Assembly (NCBI RefSeq): GCF_026127265.1
Contig: NZ_WWFG01000001.1
Span: forward strand, 3,077,501 to 3,141,500
DNA: 64,000 bases
Direction: 5' to 3'
Source: Nostoc sp. KVJ3
Lineage (GTDB): Bacteria; Cyanobacteriota; Cyanobacteriia; Cyanobacteriales; Nostocaceae
Part shown: positions 32,492 through 41,371 of the stretch, one piece after another
Layout of the letters: every line of letters begins with the position of its first letter
Numbering within the stretch: the stretch's first letter is position 1
The notes under the pieces: generated by a model
Database searches by the model: none
What the model saw: the letters and a program-made list of their open reading frames with translations, nothing else
What the model was told of the DNA's origin: nothing
Program-made: the position numbers and the translations under genes

Positions 32492-34375
32492 TCAAGTAGG
32501 ATGAAAATAATCGTAAATTTCTTGAGCCAAACGCGGCCCAATTCCTGGAACCTCTGCAAGTTGTGGGGTTGTTGCTTGGCGAATATAATCAACTGAGCGA
32601 AAATGCCCTAGTAGCTGCTTTTGTCGATGATGTCCTAAACCAGGAATTTCATCTAAACGCGATCGCTTTAATTTATCACTACGCTGCTGACGATGGAAAC
32701 TCACCGCAAACCGATGCGCTTCATCCCGCAACCGCCGCAACAACTGTACCCCTGGTTGTTCTGCATCAGTTGTCAAAGGTTTAGATTCTCCCGGTAAAAA
32801 AATCTCTTCTCGCTGCTTTGCTAAACTCACAACTCGCAAGTCTTCTAATAAATTCATCTCTTGCAAAACGGCGACGACTGAAGATAACTGACCTTTACCG
32901 CCATCAATCATGATTAAATCAGGCCAATCTGGATTACCCAAACGTGACAATTGTGGATCTTCCCCATACTTACGGAAGCGTCGCCCAATGACTTCAGCAA
33001 GACTAGCAAAATCATCTGAATGTCCCGCCGTCACGGTAGGATTTTTAATTTTGTAGTGGCGATAATGTTGCTTGGCTGGTAATCCATCGATAAACACTAC
33101 TTGCGAAGCTACAGCATTTGAGCCTTGAATATGAGAAATATCATAACCTTCGATGCGGTGAGGTACATCTGGTAAATCGAGAATGGCTGCTAAATCTTGC
33201 ATTGCTTGGTGATTGCGATCGCCAAATTTTTGCATTCTTTGCAATTCATACTGAGCATTTCGCTCTACCATCTCAATTAATTCTGCCTTAGTTTGCCGCA
33301 AAGGAGTCAAAATCGTCACTTTTTTCCCTTTACGTTGAGTTAAGACATCCGCCAATATCTCCGCATCTGGTAAATCATGCTGTACCAAAATTTCTAAGGG
33401 TATTTCCACTGAGTCAGCAGTTTGGTAATGTTCCTCCAAAGCTCGTTGTAAAATAGCTCCTGGTTCTGCGTGAGCATCCGCCACAAACGCTAAACGCCCT
33501 ACCAATTGTCCGGCGCGAATCTGGAATAGTTGGATACAAGCGTGTTCTTCATCGGCTGCCAGTGCGATCGCATCCCGTGAAACTGTATCATCTGGTAAGG
33601 CTACTTTTTGGTCAGCAGTCAGCGACTTTAACCCAGAAATTTGATCGCGAATCCGCGCTGCTGACTCAAAATTTAAGTCCTCAGCTGCTGTATTCATCTG
33701 TTGGGTTAAAATATCAATCAATTCCTGAGTTCGTCCTTGGAATACCATCGCTATCTTTTGGACAATTTTGCGATATTCTTCTGGTGAAGTCAGCTTTTGA
33801 CACACACCCGGACAACGCCCTAAATCATAATTTAAGCACGGACGGTCTTTAAAAAGTGGTTGAGGTCGTTGTCGCTGGGGAAAGATGCGCTTGCAGATGC
33901 GGACAACTTCTCGTAATAAACCAGCATCAGTATAAGGCCCATAAAATTTATCCTTTTCCTTGCCGAATTGACGTTTACGGGTAATAAAAATTCGCGGATA
34001 ATCTTCAGACCAAGTAATGCAGAGATAGGGATATTTTTTATCATCTTTGAGCAGCACGTTAAAGTATGGCTGGTGCTGCTTGATCAAGTTGGCTTCTAGC
34101 GCTAAAGCTTCGGCTTCAGTATCAGTAACGATGAATTCAATTTCTGTCACCAACTTAACCATCGTAGCGATGCGTTCAGTCTTATTGTAGCCATCGCGGA
34201 AATAGGAACGGACACGCGATCGCAACTTCCGTGACTTACCTATATATATAATGCGATCGCTGTTGTCCCGCATGAAATAAACCCCCGGTTCCGGTGGAAT
34301 TTCGGCTAGACGATTTTCCAGTCGTTCTGGCTCTTTAACCAGTGGTAGTATTTGAGTAGATATTGTCACAACCAA
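32492..34375 (-). CDS. uvrC: UvrABC excinuclease subunit C
   Basis: 627 residues, normal length. It makes both incisions in nucleotide excision repair. N-terminal GIY-YIG nuclease (PPEPGVYFMRDNSDRIIYIGKS), Cys-rich region (CLNYDLGRCPGVCQK), UVR motif (TAAEDLNFESAARIRDQI), RNase H-like C-terminal nuclease (IEGYDISHIQGSNAVAS; DLIMIDGGKGQL), and the C-terminal helix-hairpin-helix pair (LDEIPGLGHHRQKQLLGHF; LAEVPGIGPRLAQEIYDYF). Cytoplasmic. No partner gene nearby. Confidence 0.97.
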   Translation of the reverse strand: MVVTISTQILPLVKEPERLENRLAEIPPEPGVYFMRDNSDRIIYIGKSRKLRSRVRSYFRDGYNKTERIATMVKLVTEIEFIVTDTEAEALALEANLIKQHQPYFNVLLKDDKKYPYLCITWSEDYPRIFITRKRQFGKEKDKFYGPYTDAGLLREVVRICKRIFPQRQRPQPLFKDRPCLNYDLGRCPGVCQKLTSPEEYRKIVQKIAMVFQGRTQELIDILTQQMNTAAEDLNFESAARIRDQISGLKSLTADQKVALPDDTVSRDAIALAADEEHACIQLFQIRAGQLVGRLAFVADAHAEPGAILQRALEEHYQTADSVEIPLEILVQHDLPDAEILADVLTQRKGKKVTILTPLRQTKAELIEMVERNAQYELQRMQKFGDRNHQAMQDLAAILDLPDVPHRIEGYDISHIQGSNAVASQVVFIDGLPAKQHYRHYKIKNPTVTAGHSDDFASLAEVIGRRFRKYGEDPQLSRLGNPDWPDLIMIDGGKGQLSSVVAVLQEMNLLEDLRVVSLAKQREEIFLPGESKPLTTDAEQPGVQLLRRLRDEAHRFAVSFHRQQRSDKLKRSRLDEIPGLGHHRQKQLLGHFRSVDYIRQATTPQLAEVPGIGPRLAQEIYDYFHPT

Positions 34376-35120
34376 TATTAAGTAATCTTTATCTATTTTA
34401 AGAAAAATTCTTTTTTTGTGCCGATTTCACAGAGTAATTATCAAGTAAATATAAAGTAGGCAGACTTTTCTTGTGTAGAAGCATCTACGGCTACTATAAG
34501 TAGTAATACAAAAATAAATATACATTTGTCATTGCGAATGGAGCAAAGCGGAATGAAGCAATCCCAAGAACTTGCGTTCGCGAAGCGTGTCCGAAGGACT
34601 TATGCTTTGCTACATTTCATTCTGCTCGCAATGACATAAATATTTTTGCATACGCACCTACGAGTTTTCCAACTGAGTACCCATAGGGTTAAGATTTTTT
34701 GATGGAAATTCTAGAGCGTAAAGATGCGATAAATCCCCGTCTCTTGCCTTAACCGAACCGTATTGAGATACTTTGGAGCAGATGAGAGTTTGTCTAGCCG
34801 TGTTCTTAGTCGCCGATTGCTACTGTCAGAATAAAAACTTTGCTTTTTGAATCAATCATTGATATTTGAAAATAGACAATAATTTATTATTTCAAACTTT
34901 ATTTTAGTAATTTAACTAGCTTTGTATGTTTATATTTAAAAGCAATAAAAACTTAAAACGCTGATTATATAAATATCAGATAAGTAAACTATTAACAGAG
35001 AATATTTTTGATTTTTAATTGAAATTATAATATTAAGCGATTTAACGGATTTAGTAAGTTAAGTTTACGGATATGATTGGAAATATAGTTATTATAACAG
35101 TTGAAGACAAGAGCTAAAGT
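34376..35120. other. Intergenic region upstream of uvrC with a dispersed inverted element
   Basis: 745 bp. At 34528-34634 an element begins GTCATTGCGAATGGAGCAAAG and ends TCTGCTCGCAATGAC (inverted ends). The inside holds GCGTTCGCGAAGCGTGTCCG. A related fragment is at 48509-48563. The remainder (34640-35120) is AT-rich without recognisable signals; it should hold the promoter of the small gene at 35121. Confidence 0.6.
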
Positions 35121-35300
35121 ATGAACTTACAAGACTTTGAAGCCCAGTATCGTGAAGCTATGGCTGAAACGCTCAACGAACTGCAAACCGCAGTTTTGCT
35201 ATTAGCGCAAGTACAAAATAAAATTTCAAAAATTGGCAATTCTGTGCAAAATATTAGTGAGAAAGTTGAAGAGTTTATTGGAGATCAAAAAGCTGAATAA
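35121..35300 (+). CDS. Small helical protein of unknown function (59 residues)
   Basis: MNLQDFEAQYREAMAETLNELQ..., a single amphipathic alpha-helical/coiled-coil candidate (TAVLLLAQVQNKISKIGNSV; NISEKVEEFIGDQKAE). Upstream AAGACAAGAG (35104-35113) is a weak ribosome binding site. It ends 21 bp from the stop of the convergent response regulator. Composition looks coding rather than random. I do not recognise it. Confidence 0.5.
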   Translation: MNLQDFEAQYREAMAETLNELQTAVLLLAQVQNKISKIGNSVQNISEKVEEFIGDQKAE

Positions 35301-35321
35301 GTGTATACCCAGCAGAAAAAT

Positions 35322-35744
35322 TTACCTGTGACAACAAGTCAATTCTTCTTCAATTGTAAATATAAGATCCTTGAGTTTTATCGGTTTGACAAAATAGCGA
35401 CGTGCGCCTAAGCTCAAAGCAAGTTCTTGATCGGCTTTAAAAGCGAAAGCTGAAACCACAATAATAGGTATTTTTGACAAATCAGGTTTTTGTTGAACTT
35501 GTTTTAAGAGCGAATAACCGTCAATATCTGGCAACTTCAAGTCTAATAACATTAAATCTGGCTGAAATTTCTCTATAGTCGAGAAAAAAGCAGATCCTTC
35601 AGATAAGCTTTGGACATCGTACCCACAGTAATTTAAATAGTCACTCAGTAATAACCTGTTGAGATAATGGTCTTCAACTAGCAAAATTCGTCTAACTTTG
35701 TGCGATCGCAATGCCTGGTCTTTATTGAATAATGGTGCTGTCAT
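35322..35744 (-). CDS. Single-domain response regulator (CheY-like)
   Basis: 140 residues. Receiver domain with ILLVEDHYLN (acid pocket), phospho-acceptor Asp in LMLLDLKLPDIDG, Ser/Thr-type position in IIVVSAFAF, and the Lys loop YFVKPIKL. No output domain, so it acts by protein contact. N-terminal ~18 residues are a short extension. No histidine kinase is adjacent. Confidence 0.9.
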   Translation of the reverse strand: MTAPLFNKDQALRSHKVRRILLVEDHYLNRLLLSDYLNYCGYDVQSLSEGSAFFSTIEKFQPDLMLLDLKLPDIDGYSLLKQVQQKPDLSKIPIIVVSAFAFKADQELALSLGARRYFVKPIKLKDLIFTIEEELTCCHR

Positions 35745-36358
35745 TGCTACCTATTATCTGATTATCTTAAGTAAAAACCGACGATTATTGCCATAAACTA
35801 GAACGATAGTGCATTTGAACTATAAAATTAATAGGGAATTTACTTATGTTATCTAGTAAAAGATATTAATAAATCAAATTTAGATGCACTCCAATACTTA
35901 ATAGTAGTATGCTTAAACATAATATAAATCAAATGTTAAGCTTTTCTTTACGAGCTTTTTGCAATTTATGGTATTAAATAAAAGACTAATTATAAAAGTC
36001 TATTTACCAATTTGTCTGAGTGAAATTACTTAAATAATACAACAAGTAATAATAAGCTAGTTGCCATTCCTAGAAAATTTCTCATCTTGATTTGAGGGTA
36101 ACTAATGTCATTGGACGAAATTGCTGTTATTAAATACATTAGTAAGGACATCAATACAATATAGGCTCTTACAAACTATTCATTTTTTATAAAAAATATT
36201 AGAAATACTAGTAGCAGTCCTAAATCACTCGTGAAAAGTTAGATCCCCGACTTCTCAAAGAAGTCGGGGATCTGGACACTGCGAATTTTCACAAATCAGA
36301 TAGGATTGCTATATAATCTAGAAAATTAAATTATCTTATTGCTGGAAGGAAGTATTCA
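35745..36358. other. Intergenic region with a strong palindrome
   Basis: AT-rich, non-coding. At about 36242-36274 GATCCCCGACTTCT-CAAAG-AAGTCGGGGATC forms a long perfect stem, a dispersed Nostoc-type hairpin. Nothing else was recognised; the promoter of the response regulator should be near 35750-35850. Confidence 0.6.
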
Positions 36359-36385
36359 TAAAAAAAGGGAGTTGTTAGCTCCCTT
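36359..36385 (-). terminator. Rho-independent terminator of the PEP-CTERM gene
   Basis: On the minus strand GGGAGCTAACAACTCCC is followed by a run of seven or more T, 30 bp past the stop at 36414. Clear stem plus T run. Confidence 0.85.
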
Positions 36386-36413
36386 ACTTATTTGTAGTTT
36401 TGAAACCGCAATC

Positions 36414-37436
36414 TTAAATAGATGCTTTTTTAAATTTGCGTTGCGTAGCAAACACACCAGCAACACCCAACAGACCAAGCATTAATGATGGTTCTGGGAC
36501 TGAGCTTGAAGGAGGCGTGGAAGCGATATATCCCGGTGTCTTCCAAGTGTAATATGCACTGTAGGATAACTTGTCATCAGAGGCTGTAATTCCTGATGCA
36601 GTGGGATTAAAGCCGTAAGCGTAGGAGGTTGTACCACCAGTAACTACTTTGGCAATTTCACTAACTCCGATTGGATCTTTGTAGGCATTTAATGTCGCTT
36701 GGAAGTTGAGGAGGTCTCTCAATGATATCAGTTTTTGCTGGGTTGACACTGACAGTAATGGAGATAATAAAATCTTGTCAACATCTGAAGCGCTTACAGT
36801 GTCTAATGTTTTGCTTCCCAATACTAATTTCAGGGTTGGATTTGTTGCAACTGCATTCCACGCAATATCAAGATTACTCTTAATTGTATCTGAAAGTTTG
36901 GTCTTTACATCCAAATTACCAACCAATTGCAGTTGTACACCGCCATTTTGACCGAATTGGAAGCCACCAATGTTAGGATCTCCTATACCCAATGAAGGAA
37001 AAGAACTTATTATTGATGATTTGGTAGTGTCTGAAAACCCATTCCACACTGACTGGAATGGAGTATAGGCATTTAACAAATCACTCACCCATTGGGAACC
37101 AAAACTACTCCAGTCAGCAGCAGTGACACTGCTAACGGTAGCACTGTATTTTCCTTCTGTAGCGGTGAAGCCAACGTTAGAATCTGGGGTTTCGGTACTA
37201 TACCAAAGCTCGACGTTAGAAGTGGGGTCGCTATCTGTCAAAGCTTTGATGGCAGCGTCAGTACCACCTTGTACATTCCCTCTAGTGAAGGTACCATCTG
37301 AGCCGCCATTGTAAGTGTTAATTTCTGCTGTATTATTGAAGCTAAAAGATGTAGCGTGTGCTGGAGCAGTGGCAAGAGCGCTCATACCAATAGCCATTGA
37401 AGTGCCAATTACAAGTTTCTGGAAATTCATTTTCAT
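36414..37436 (-). CDS. Secreted PEP-CTERM sorting-domain protein
   Basis: 340 residues. Signal peptide at the N-terminus (MKMNFQKLVIGTSMAIGMSA...APAHA, cleavage after Ala near 28). The long middle is Ser/Thr/Asn-rich and beta-type, without known enzyme motifs. The C-terminal sorting signal is SVPEPSLMLGLLGVAGVFAT followed by a basic tail QRKFKKASI. PEP-CTERM proteins are handled by exosortase and go to the cell surface or extracellular matrix. Monocistronic with its own terminator. Confidence 0.9.
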   Translation of the reverse strand: MKMNFQKLVIGTSMAIGMSALATAPAHATSFSFNNTAEINTYNGGSDGTFTRGNVQGGTDAAIKALTDSDPTSNVELWYSTETPDSNVGFTATEGKYSATVSSVTAADWSSFGSQWVSDLLNAYTPFQSVWNGFSDTTKSSIISSFPSLGIGDPNIGGFQFGQNGGVQLQLVGNLDVKTKLSDTIKSNLDIAWNAVATNPTLKLVLGSKTLDTVSASDVDKILLSPLLSVSTQQKLISLRDLLNFQATLNAYKDPIGVSEIAKVVTGGTTSYAYGFNPTASGITASDDKLSYSAYYTWKTPGYIASTPPSSSVPEPSLMLGLLGVAGVFATQRKFKKASI

Positions 37437-37844
37437 TTTTTCAAGTCTCTGTCAGTTTGGAAGTTAAGTTTTAAACTATTGCCGTTTATAGACTTGGGCT
37501 GTCTTGACTACAAGCTTTTGGCAATACGTGGGCTTGAAAACGCCACCTGTATTGTTAGCTATCTTTGGTAGCTTTGCGTACAAACCTACTTTAAGAGACG
37601 GGGAGACTTGATTGGGTAAAGTTCCGGCTGATTATAAATAAAAGAATGACTAATATTTCTATATCTTCATACGTTTAATTACTTGTTCTTCTGGTTTTTT
37701 ATAGCAATAAATATTACGTTAAGTTATTTTAAGATTAAGTATAATACGGTCATTAACAAAGGCGCATAGATGTGCGCCCTTGCTGCGTCTTAGATCCATA
37801 GACTTCGCGGCAAAAAATCTTTGATGTTCAGCTTGGGAAAAAAT
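37437..37844. other. Intergenic region between PEP-CTERM and aminotransferase genes
   Basis: 408 bp. A hairpin AAAGGCGCATAGATGTGCGCC (about 37759-37779) may end the aminotransferase transcript, though no good T run follows. The part near 37437-37600 should hold the PEP-CTERM gene promoter. No coding frame. Confidence 0.5.
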
Positions 37845-39068
37845 TTAATGAAGGAACTGAGAAATTTTTTCCACAGCAGCTTCTAACAAAGGTGGCTCAT
37901 GTACCAAGGCAAAACGGACATACCCTTCGCCTGATTTGCCAAAGCCAGCACCTGGTGAAGCAGCTACACCCGTTTGTTTAACTAACTGAGTACAAAATTC
38001 TATGGAGTTTTGACTCCAAGGTGAGGGTAATTTTGCCCAGATGTACATTGTGGCTTTGGGAGTAGGAACATTCCAGCCAATGCGGTGTAAAGCTGTGATG
38101 AAAGTATCACGGCGCTGCTGGAAGGTAGCGACAGCAGATTTTACGCCGATTTGAGGGCCAGTTAGGGCTGCGATCGCACCATTCAAAATTCCTCGATACT
38201 GATTAAAATCAACGGCGGCTTTTACCTGGCGTAAGGCGTTAATTAACTCAGCATTACCAATGGCGTAGCCAATACGGAAGCCGCCCATATTGTAGGACTT
38301 GGAAAGGGTAAAAAATTCAATCGAGACGCTTTTCTCTGGATCGGCTTGCAGAATTGAGGGAATTGGGCATTGGGCATTGGTTATTTCCTTGTCTCCCTCA
38401 TCTCCCCACTCCCCAGTTTCTGCAAATACTAAATCTACATAAGGGAAATCGTGAACCAGGGCGAGATTGTGTAGTTGACAGAAGGCGACAGCTTCTTGGA
38501 AGAAAGATATTGGAGCGATCGCGGCGGTGGGATTGTGAGGATAACTTAATACCATCATCCGCGACTGAGCTAAAACTGGGGCAGGAATATCAGCAAACAC
38601 TGGTAAAAAAGCGTTTTCTGCCCGTAATGGCATCGGGTAGATTTGACCGCTGGCTAGATAGACTCCCCCCGCATGAGAGGGATAACCAGGATCGAGCAAC
38701 AGGGCAAAATCTCCGGGATTGAGCAATGCTAGGGGTAAATGGGCTGTACCTTCTTGAGAACCAATCAGAGGTAGTACCTCAGTTTGGGGATCGACTTTGA
38801 TCCCAAATTTTTGCTCGTACCAGCTAGCTGCGGCTTCACGAAACCCAAGGGTTCCATTAAACAACAGATAGCCGTGGGTACTGCGATCGTGGAGAGATTG
38901 GGCGATCGCCTCGATGACGTGTGCCTCAGCAGGTAAATCAGAAGACCCCAACGACAAATCAATTACTTCTTGTCCAGAGGCCAAAGCGATCGCCTTGGCT
39001 CTGTCCATATCAGCAAATACATTAGATCGCAGGGGTTGTAAACGCTTTGCAAATTGCATATTAGTCAT
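37845..39068 (-). CDS. PLP-dependent class I/II aminotransferase with a repeat-coded insertion
   Basis: 407 residues. Fold type I aminotransferase of the LL-diaminopimelate/aspartate aminotransferase-like group: VIDLSLGSSDLP, GSQEGTAHLPLALL, SYPHNPTAAI, and the PLP lysine in FFTLSKSYNMGGFRIGY; C-terminal Arg in YVRFALVHEP. The substrate is not certain. Between VDLVFAETG and QADPEKSVSIEF lies EWGDEGDKEITNAQCPIPS, coded by a dispersed repeat (GGGAGTGGGGAGATGAGGG, then CCAATGCCCAATGCCC) that normally lies between genes. The frame stays open, and the site is a surface loop before the PLP lysine. Confidence 0.9.
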   Translation of the reverse strand: MTNMQFAKRLQPLRSNVFADMDRAKAIALASGQEVIDLSLGSSDLPAEAHVIEAIAQSLHDRSTHGYLLFNGTLGFREAAASWYEQKFGIKVDPQTEVLPLIGSQEGTAHLPLALLNPGDFALLLDPGYPSHAGGVYLASGQIYPMPLRAENAFLPVFADIPAPVLAQSRMMVLSYPHNPTAAIAPISFFQEAVAFCQLHNLALVHDFPYVDLVFAETGEWGDEGDKEITNAQCPIPSILQADPEKSVSIEFFTLSKSYNMGGFRIGYAIGNAELINALRQVKAAVDFNQYRGILNGAIAALTGPQIGVKSAVATFQQRRDTFITALHRIGWNVPTPKATMYIWAKLPSPWSQNSIEFCTQLVKQTGVAASPGAGFGKSGEGYVRFALVHEPPLLEAAVEKISQFLH

Positions 39069-39099
39069 TAGTAATTAGTCATTAGCTATGGACTATTGA

Positions 39100-39435
39100 C
39101 TAATTAGCATTTAAGTGGGTATCTAAGAGTTCGAGTAATTTATCTTTACCGATGACTCCCTCAGTCGAAATTAAAACTTCCTGGCCCTGAAATAGTCTGA
39201 GGGCTGGTACGCCTTCCACTTGGTACTGCTTAACAGTGAGTGGATTGGGGTCAATTTCCATTTTCACGACTTTGAGGCGATCGCTATATTTAGTAGCAGC
39301 TAAGTTAATCATGGGCGACATCAATTGACAAGGCCCACACCAGGAAGCCCAAAAGTAAACTAATACAGGCTGTTCAGCTTTTAACACTTCTGTTTCAAAC
39401 TCAGCATCAGTTATGGTGATTACAGCCTTACTCAT
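39100..39435 (-). CDS. Thioredoxin
   Basis: 111 residues from MSKAVITITDAEFETEV; an upstream in-frame ATG at 39474 would add 13 unlikely residues. Active site FWASWCGPCQLMSP (canonical WCGPC), conserved Asp/Lys-type core (KVVKMEIDPNP) and cis-Pro VEGVPALRLFQ. Cytoplasmic disulfide reductase. It lies between the aminotransferase and the PspA-like genes on the same strand, with 31 bp to the aminotransferase start, so these two may be cotranscribed. Which cyanobacterial thioredoxin class (m, x, y) it is cannot be decided here. Confidence 0.92.
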   Translation of the reverse strand: MSKAVITITDAEFETEVLKAEQPVLVYFWASWCGPCQLMSPMINLAATKYSDRLKVVKMEIDPNPLTVKQYQVEGVPALRLFQGQEVLISTEGVIGKDKLLELLDTHLNAN

Positions 39436-39609
39436 TGCAGTCTCCATCAGGTGGCGATCGAAGTTGGCACACACAATACTTTATCCCAAAGTCGTCAATA
39501 GTCCATAGTCAATAATTTATAGTTATTAAGACTCTTAACTATTGAATAATGATGTAAAATCCCACAACCAACAGGCGTGGGACTGACTCAAATAAGTTTT
39601 TTGGCAATT

Positions 39610-40386
39610 TTATAGTTGATCCAATTGCTTGCGTAAAGAATCTAACTCAGCATCAACCACCTCATTAGACTTAGGAGCAGCAGTTTGTTGTTGTGGTGGC
39701 AGTTGGGGTTGATTTTGTGGAGTAGCGGGTGGTAGCATTTGCGCTTTCAAAGCTGCCAATTCATCATCAACATCGCTACTACCTTCCAAGCGAGCAAATT
39801 GGCTTTCTAAATCTGCACCTGCTAACTCTCCTGCGGACTGAGCCCGGGCTTCTTGCATCAAGACTTTTTCTTCCATCCGCTCGAAGGCAGACATTGCACT
39901 GCTGGTATTCATGCCACTGACCATGTTTTGCAGTTGCTCTTGGGCTTTGGCAGTGGTGATTCTAGCTCTGAGCATTTCTTTCTTAGTTTTAGCCTCAGAA
40001 ATCTTGCTTTCCAGCTGGATTAAGTTCCGCTTGAGGGTTTCAACTTGAGTGCTTTGGGTATCTAAACTAGATTTGAGGGCGGCGCTGGTATCAGTATAAG
40101 TTTTTTTGCGCTCTAGGGCTTGTCGTGCTAAGTTCTCATCACCTTTTTGTAGGGCTAATTGGGCATTGCGTTGCCACTTATTGATTTCATTTTGGGCATC
40201 ATTATACTGTTTCTCACTGCGTTTTTGGGCGGCGATCGTCTGGGCTACTCCCTGACGCAGCTGTACCAAGTCTTCCTGCATTTCCAGGATGGCTTGTTCT
40301 AACATTTTTTCGGGGTCTTCGGCTTTGTTAACCAGGTCGTTGAGGTTAGAACTAACTACTCGCTTAATGCGATCGAATAATCCCAT
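39610..40386 (-). CDS. PspA/Vipp1 (IM30) family protein, paralog 1
   Basis: 258 residues, nearly all alpha-helical coiled coil. N-terminal amphipathic helix MGLFDRIKRVVSSNLNDLVN binds membranes; then AEDPEKMLEQAILEMQEDLVQLRQGVAQTIA, the family hallmark. Length and the C-terminal extension (PPATPQNQPQLPPQQ, then NEVVDAELDSLRKQLDQL) fit Vipp1/IM30, which remodels thylakoid and plasma membranes as ESCRT-III-like rods and rings. The paralog follows upstream at 40549-41301. Confidence 0.9.
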   Translation of the reverse strand: MGLFDRIKRVVSSNLNDLVNKAEDPEKMLEQAILEMQEDLVQLRQGVAQTIAAQKRSEKQYNDAQNEINKWQRNAQLALQKGDENLARQALERKKTYTDTSAALKSSLDTQSTQVETLKRNLIQLESKISEAKTKKEMLRARITTAKAQEQLQNMVSGMNTSSAMSAFERMEEKVLMQEARAQSAGELAGADLESQFARLEGSSDVDDELAALKAQMLPPATPQNQPQLPPQQQTAAPKSNEVVDAELDSLRKQLDQL

Positions 40387-40548
40387 AACTTTGTTTTTCC
40401 TTGTTTGGTTTACGCCTTGGGTTGGACAGTTAGCTTTTTTACTTTTTAATAGCTACCTATTTCAATGTAATCTTTCCGGTTTGAATCAGTACCTTCTCAC
40501 AACTCTTAATTGTTAAGATATCTCTAAACTGGGGTAATTAGCCGCACT

Positions 40549-41301
40549 TCAGGAGTCTTGAGTTTTGGGTAACTGCTGTTGGGGAGGCTGTGCTGTATTC
40601 TGGCTGTCCTCGGTGAGGGGACTGTTATGCTGTGTGTTTTCTGCCTGATTTAAAACCTGCATCTTCATCGCTGCTAATTCAGCATCCACATTATTAGATT
40701 CTAAAGAAGTAAATTGTGTTTCCAAATCGTCGCTACCGAGTTGTGCGATGGCTTCTGAATGAGCTTCTATTTGCAAAACTTTTTCTTCCATCCGCTCAAA
40801 GGCGCTTAGGCTGCTGGTAGCAGAACCAGTACCGAGCATTTCCTGGAGACGATAAGAGGCTTCCGCAGAACGGGCGCGAGCAATATACATATCTTTTTTT
40901 GTTTTCGCCTCGGCAATTTTTAATTCTAGCGATCGCATATCCTTTTTTAGCCTAGCGACTATATCGTTTTGCTGCTCTATCTGGGAAAATAGGGCTGTAG
41001 TGGTTTCTTTATAAGCCTGGCGCTTAGTCAAAGCTTCGCGTGCTAGAGGTTCATTGCCTTGTTGCAGGGCTAATTGGGCGCGGCGATACCATTCTTCTGT
41101 TTGAGACTGAGCCGCCGCCGCCTGTCGTTCAGTCCGTTTTTGGGTAGCGATCGCTTGTGCTACACCCTGCCGCAATCGCACCAGATTTTCTTGCATCTCC
41201 AGAACAGTTTTCTCGAGAATCTTTTCTGGATCTTCTGCACCCCGGATCAAACTATTGAGATTAGCGCGAATCACCCGCAAGATACGCTTGATTAATTCCA
41301 T
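40549..41301 (-). CDS. PspA/Vipp1 family protein, paralog 2
   Basis: 250 residues from MELIKRILRVIRANLNSLIR; an in-frame ATG at 41364 adds residues not seen in the family. Same helical plan as its neighbour (GAEDPEKILEKTVLEMQENLVRLRQGVAQAIA) but a different Pro/Gln-rich tail (NSPLTEDSQNTAQPPQQQLP). Two paralogs in tandem, 162 bp apart, suggest one is Vipp1 and the other PspA; which is which is not decided. The SPOR-like gene is 71 bp upstream. Confidence 0.88.
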   Translation of the reverse strand: MELIKRILRVIRANLNSLIRGAEDPEKILEKTVLEMQENLVRLRQGVAQAIATQKRTERQAAAAQSQTEEWYRRAQLALQQGNEPLAREALTKRQAYKETTTALFSQIEQQNDIVARLKKDMRSLELKIAEAKTKKDMYIARARSAEASYRLQEMLGTGSATSSLSAFERMEEKVLQIEAHSEAIAQLGSDDLETQFTSLESNNVDAELAAMKMQVLNQAENTQHNSPLTEDSQNTAQPPQQQLPKTQDS

Positions 41302-41371
41302 GTCGGCTCTCCATTCACGAAACTCAATGCTGTTAGCGATAGCGGGGCGCGGAGATTTTTGCAACTCACGG

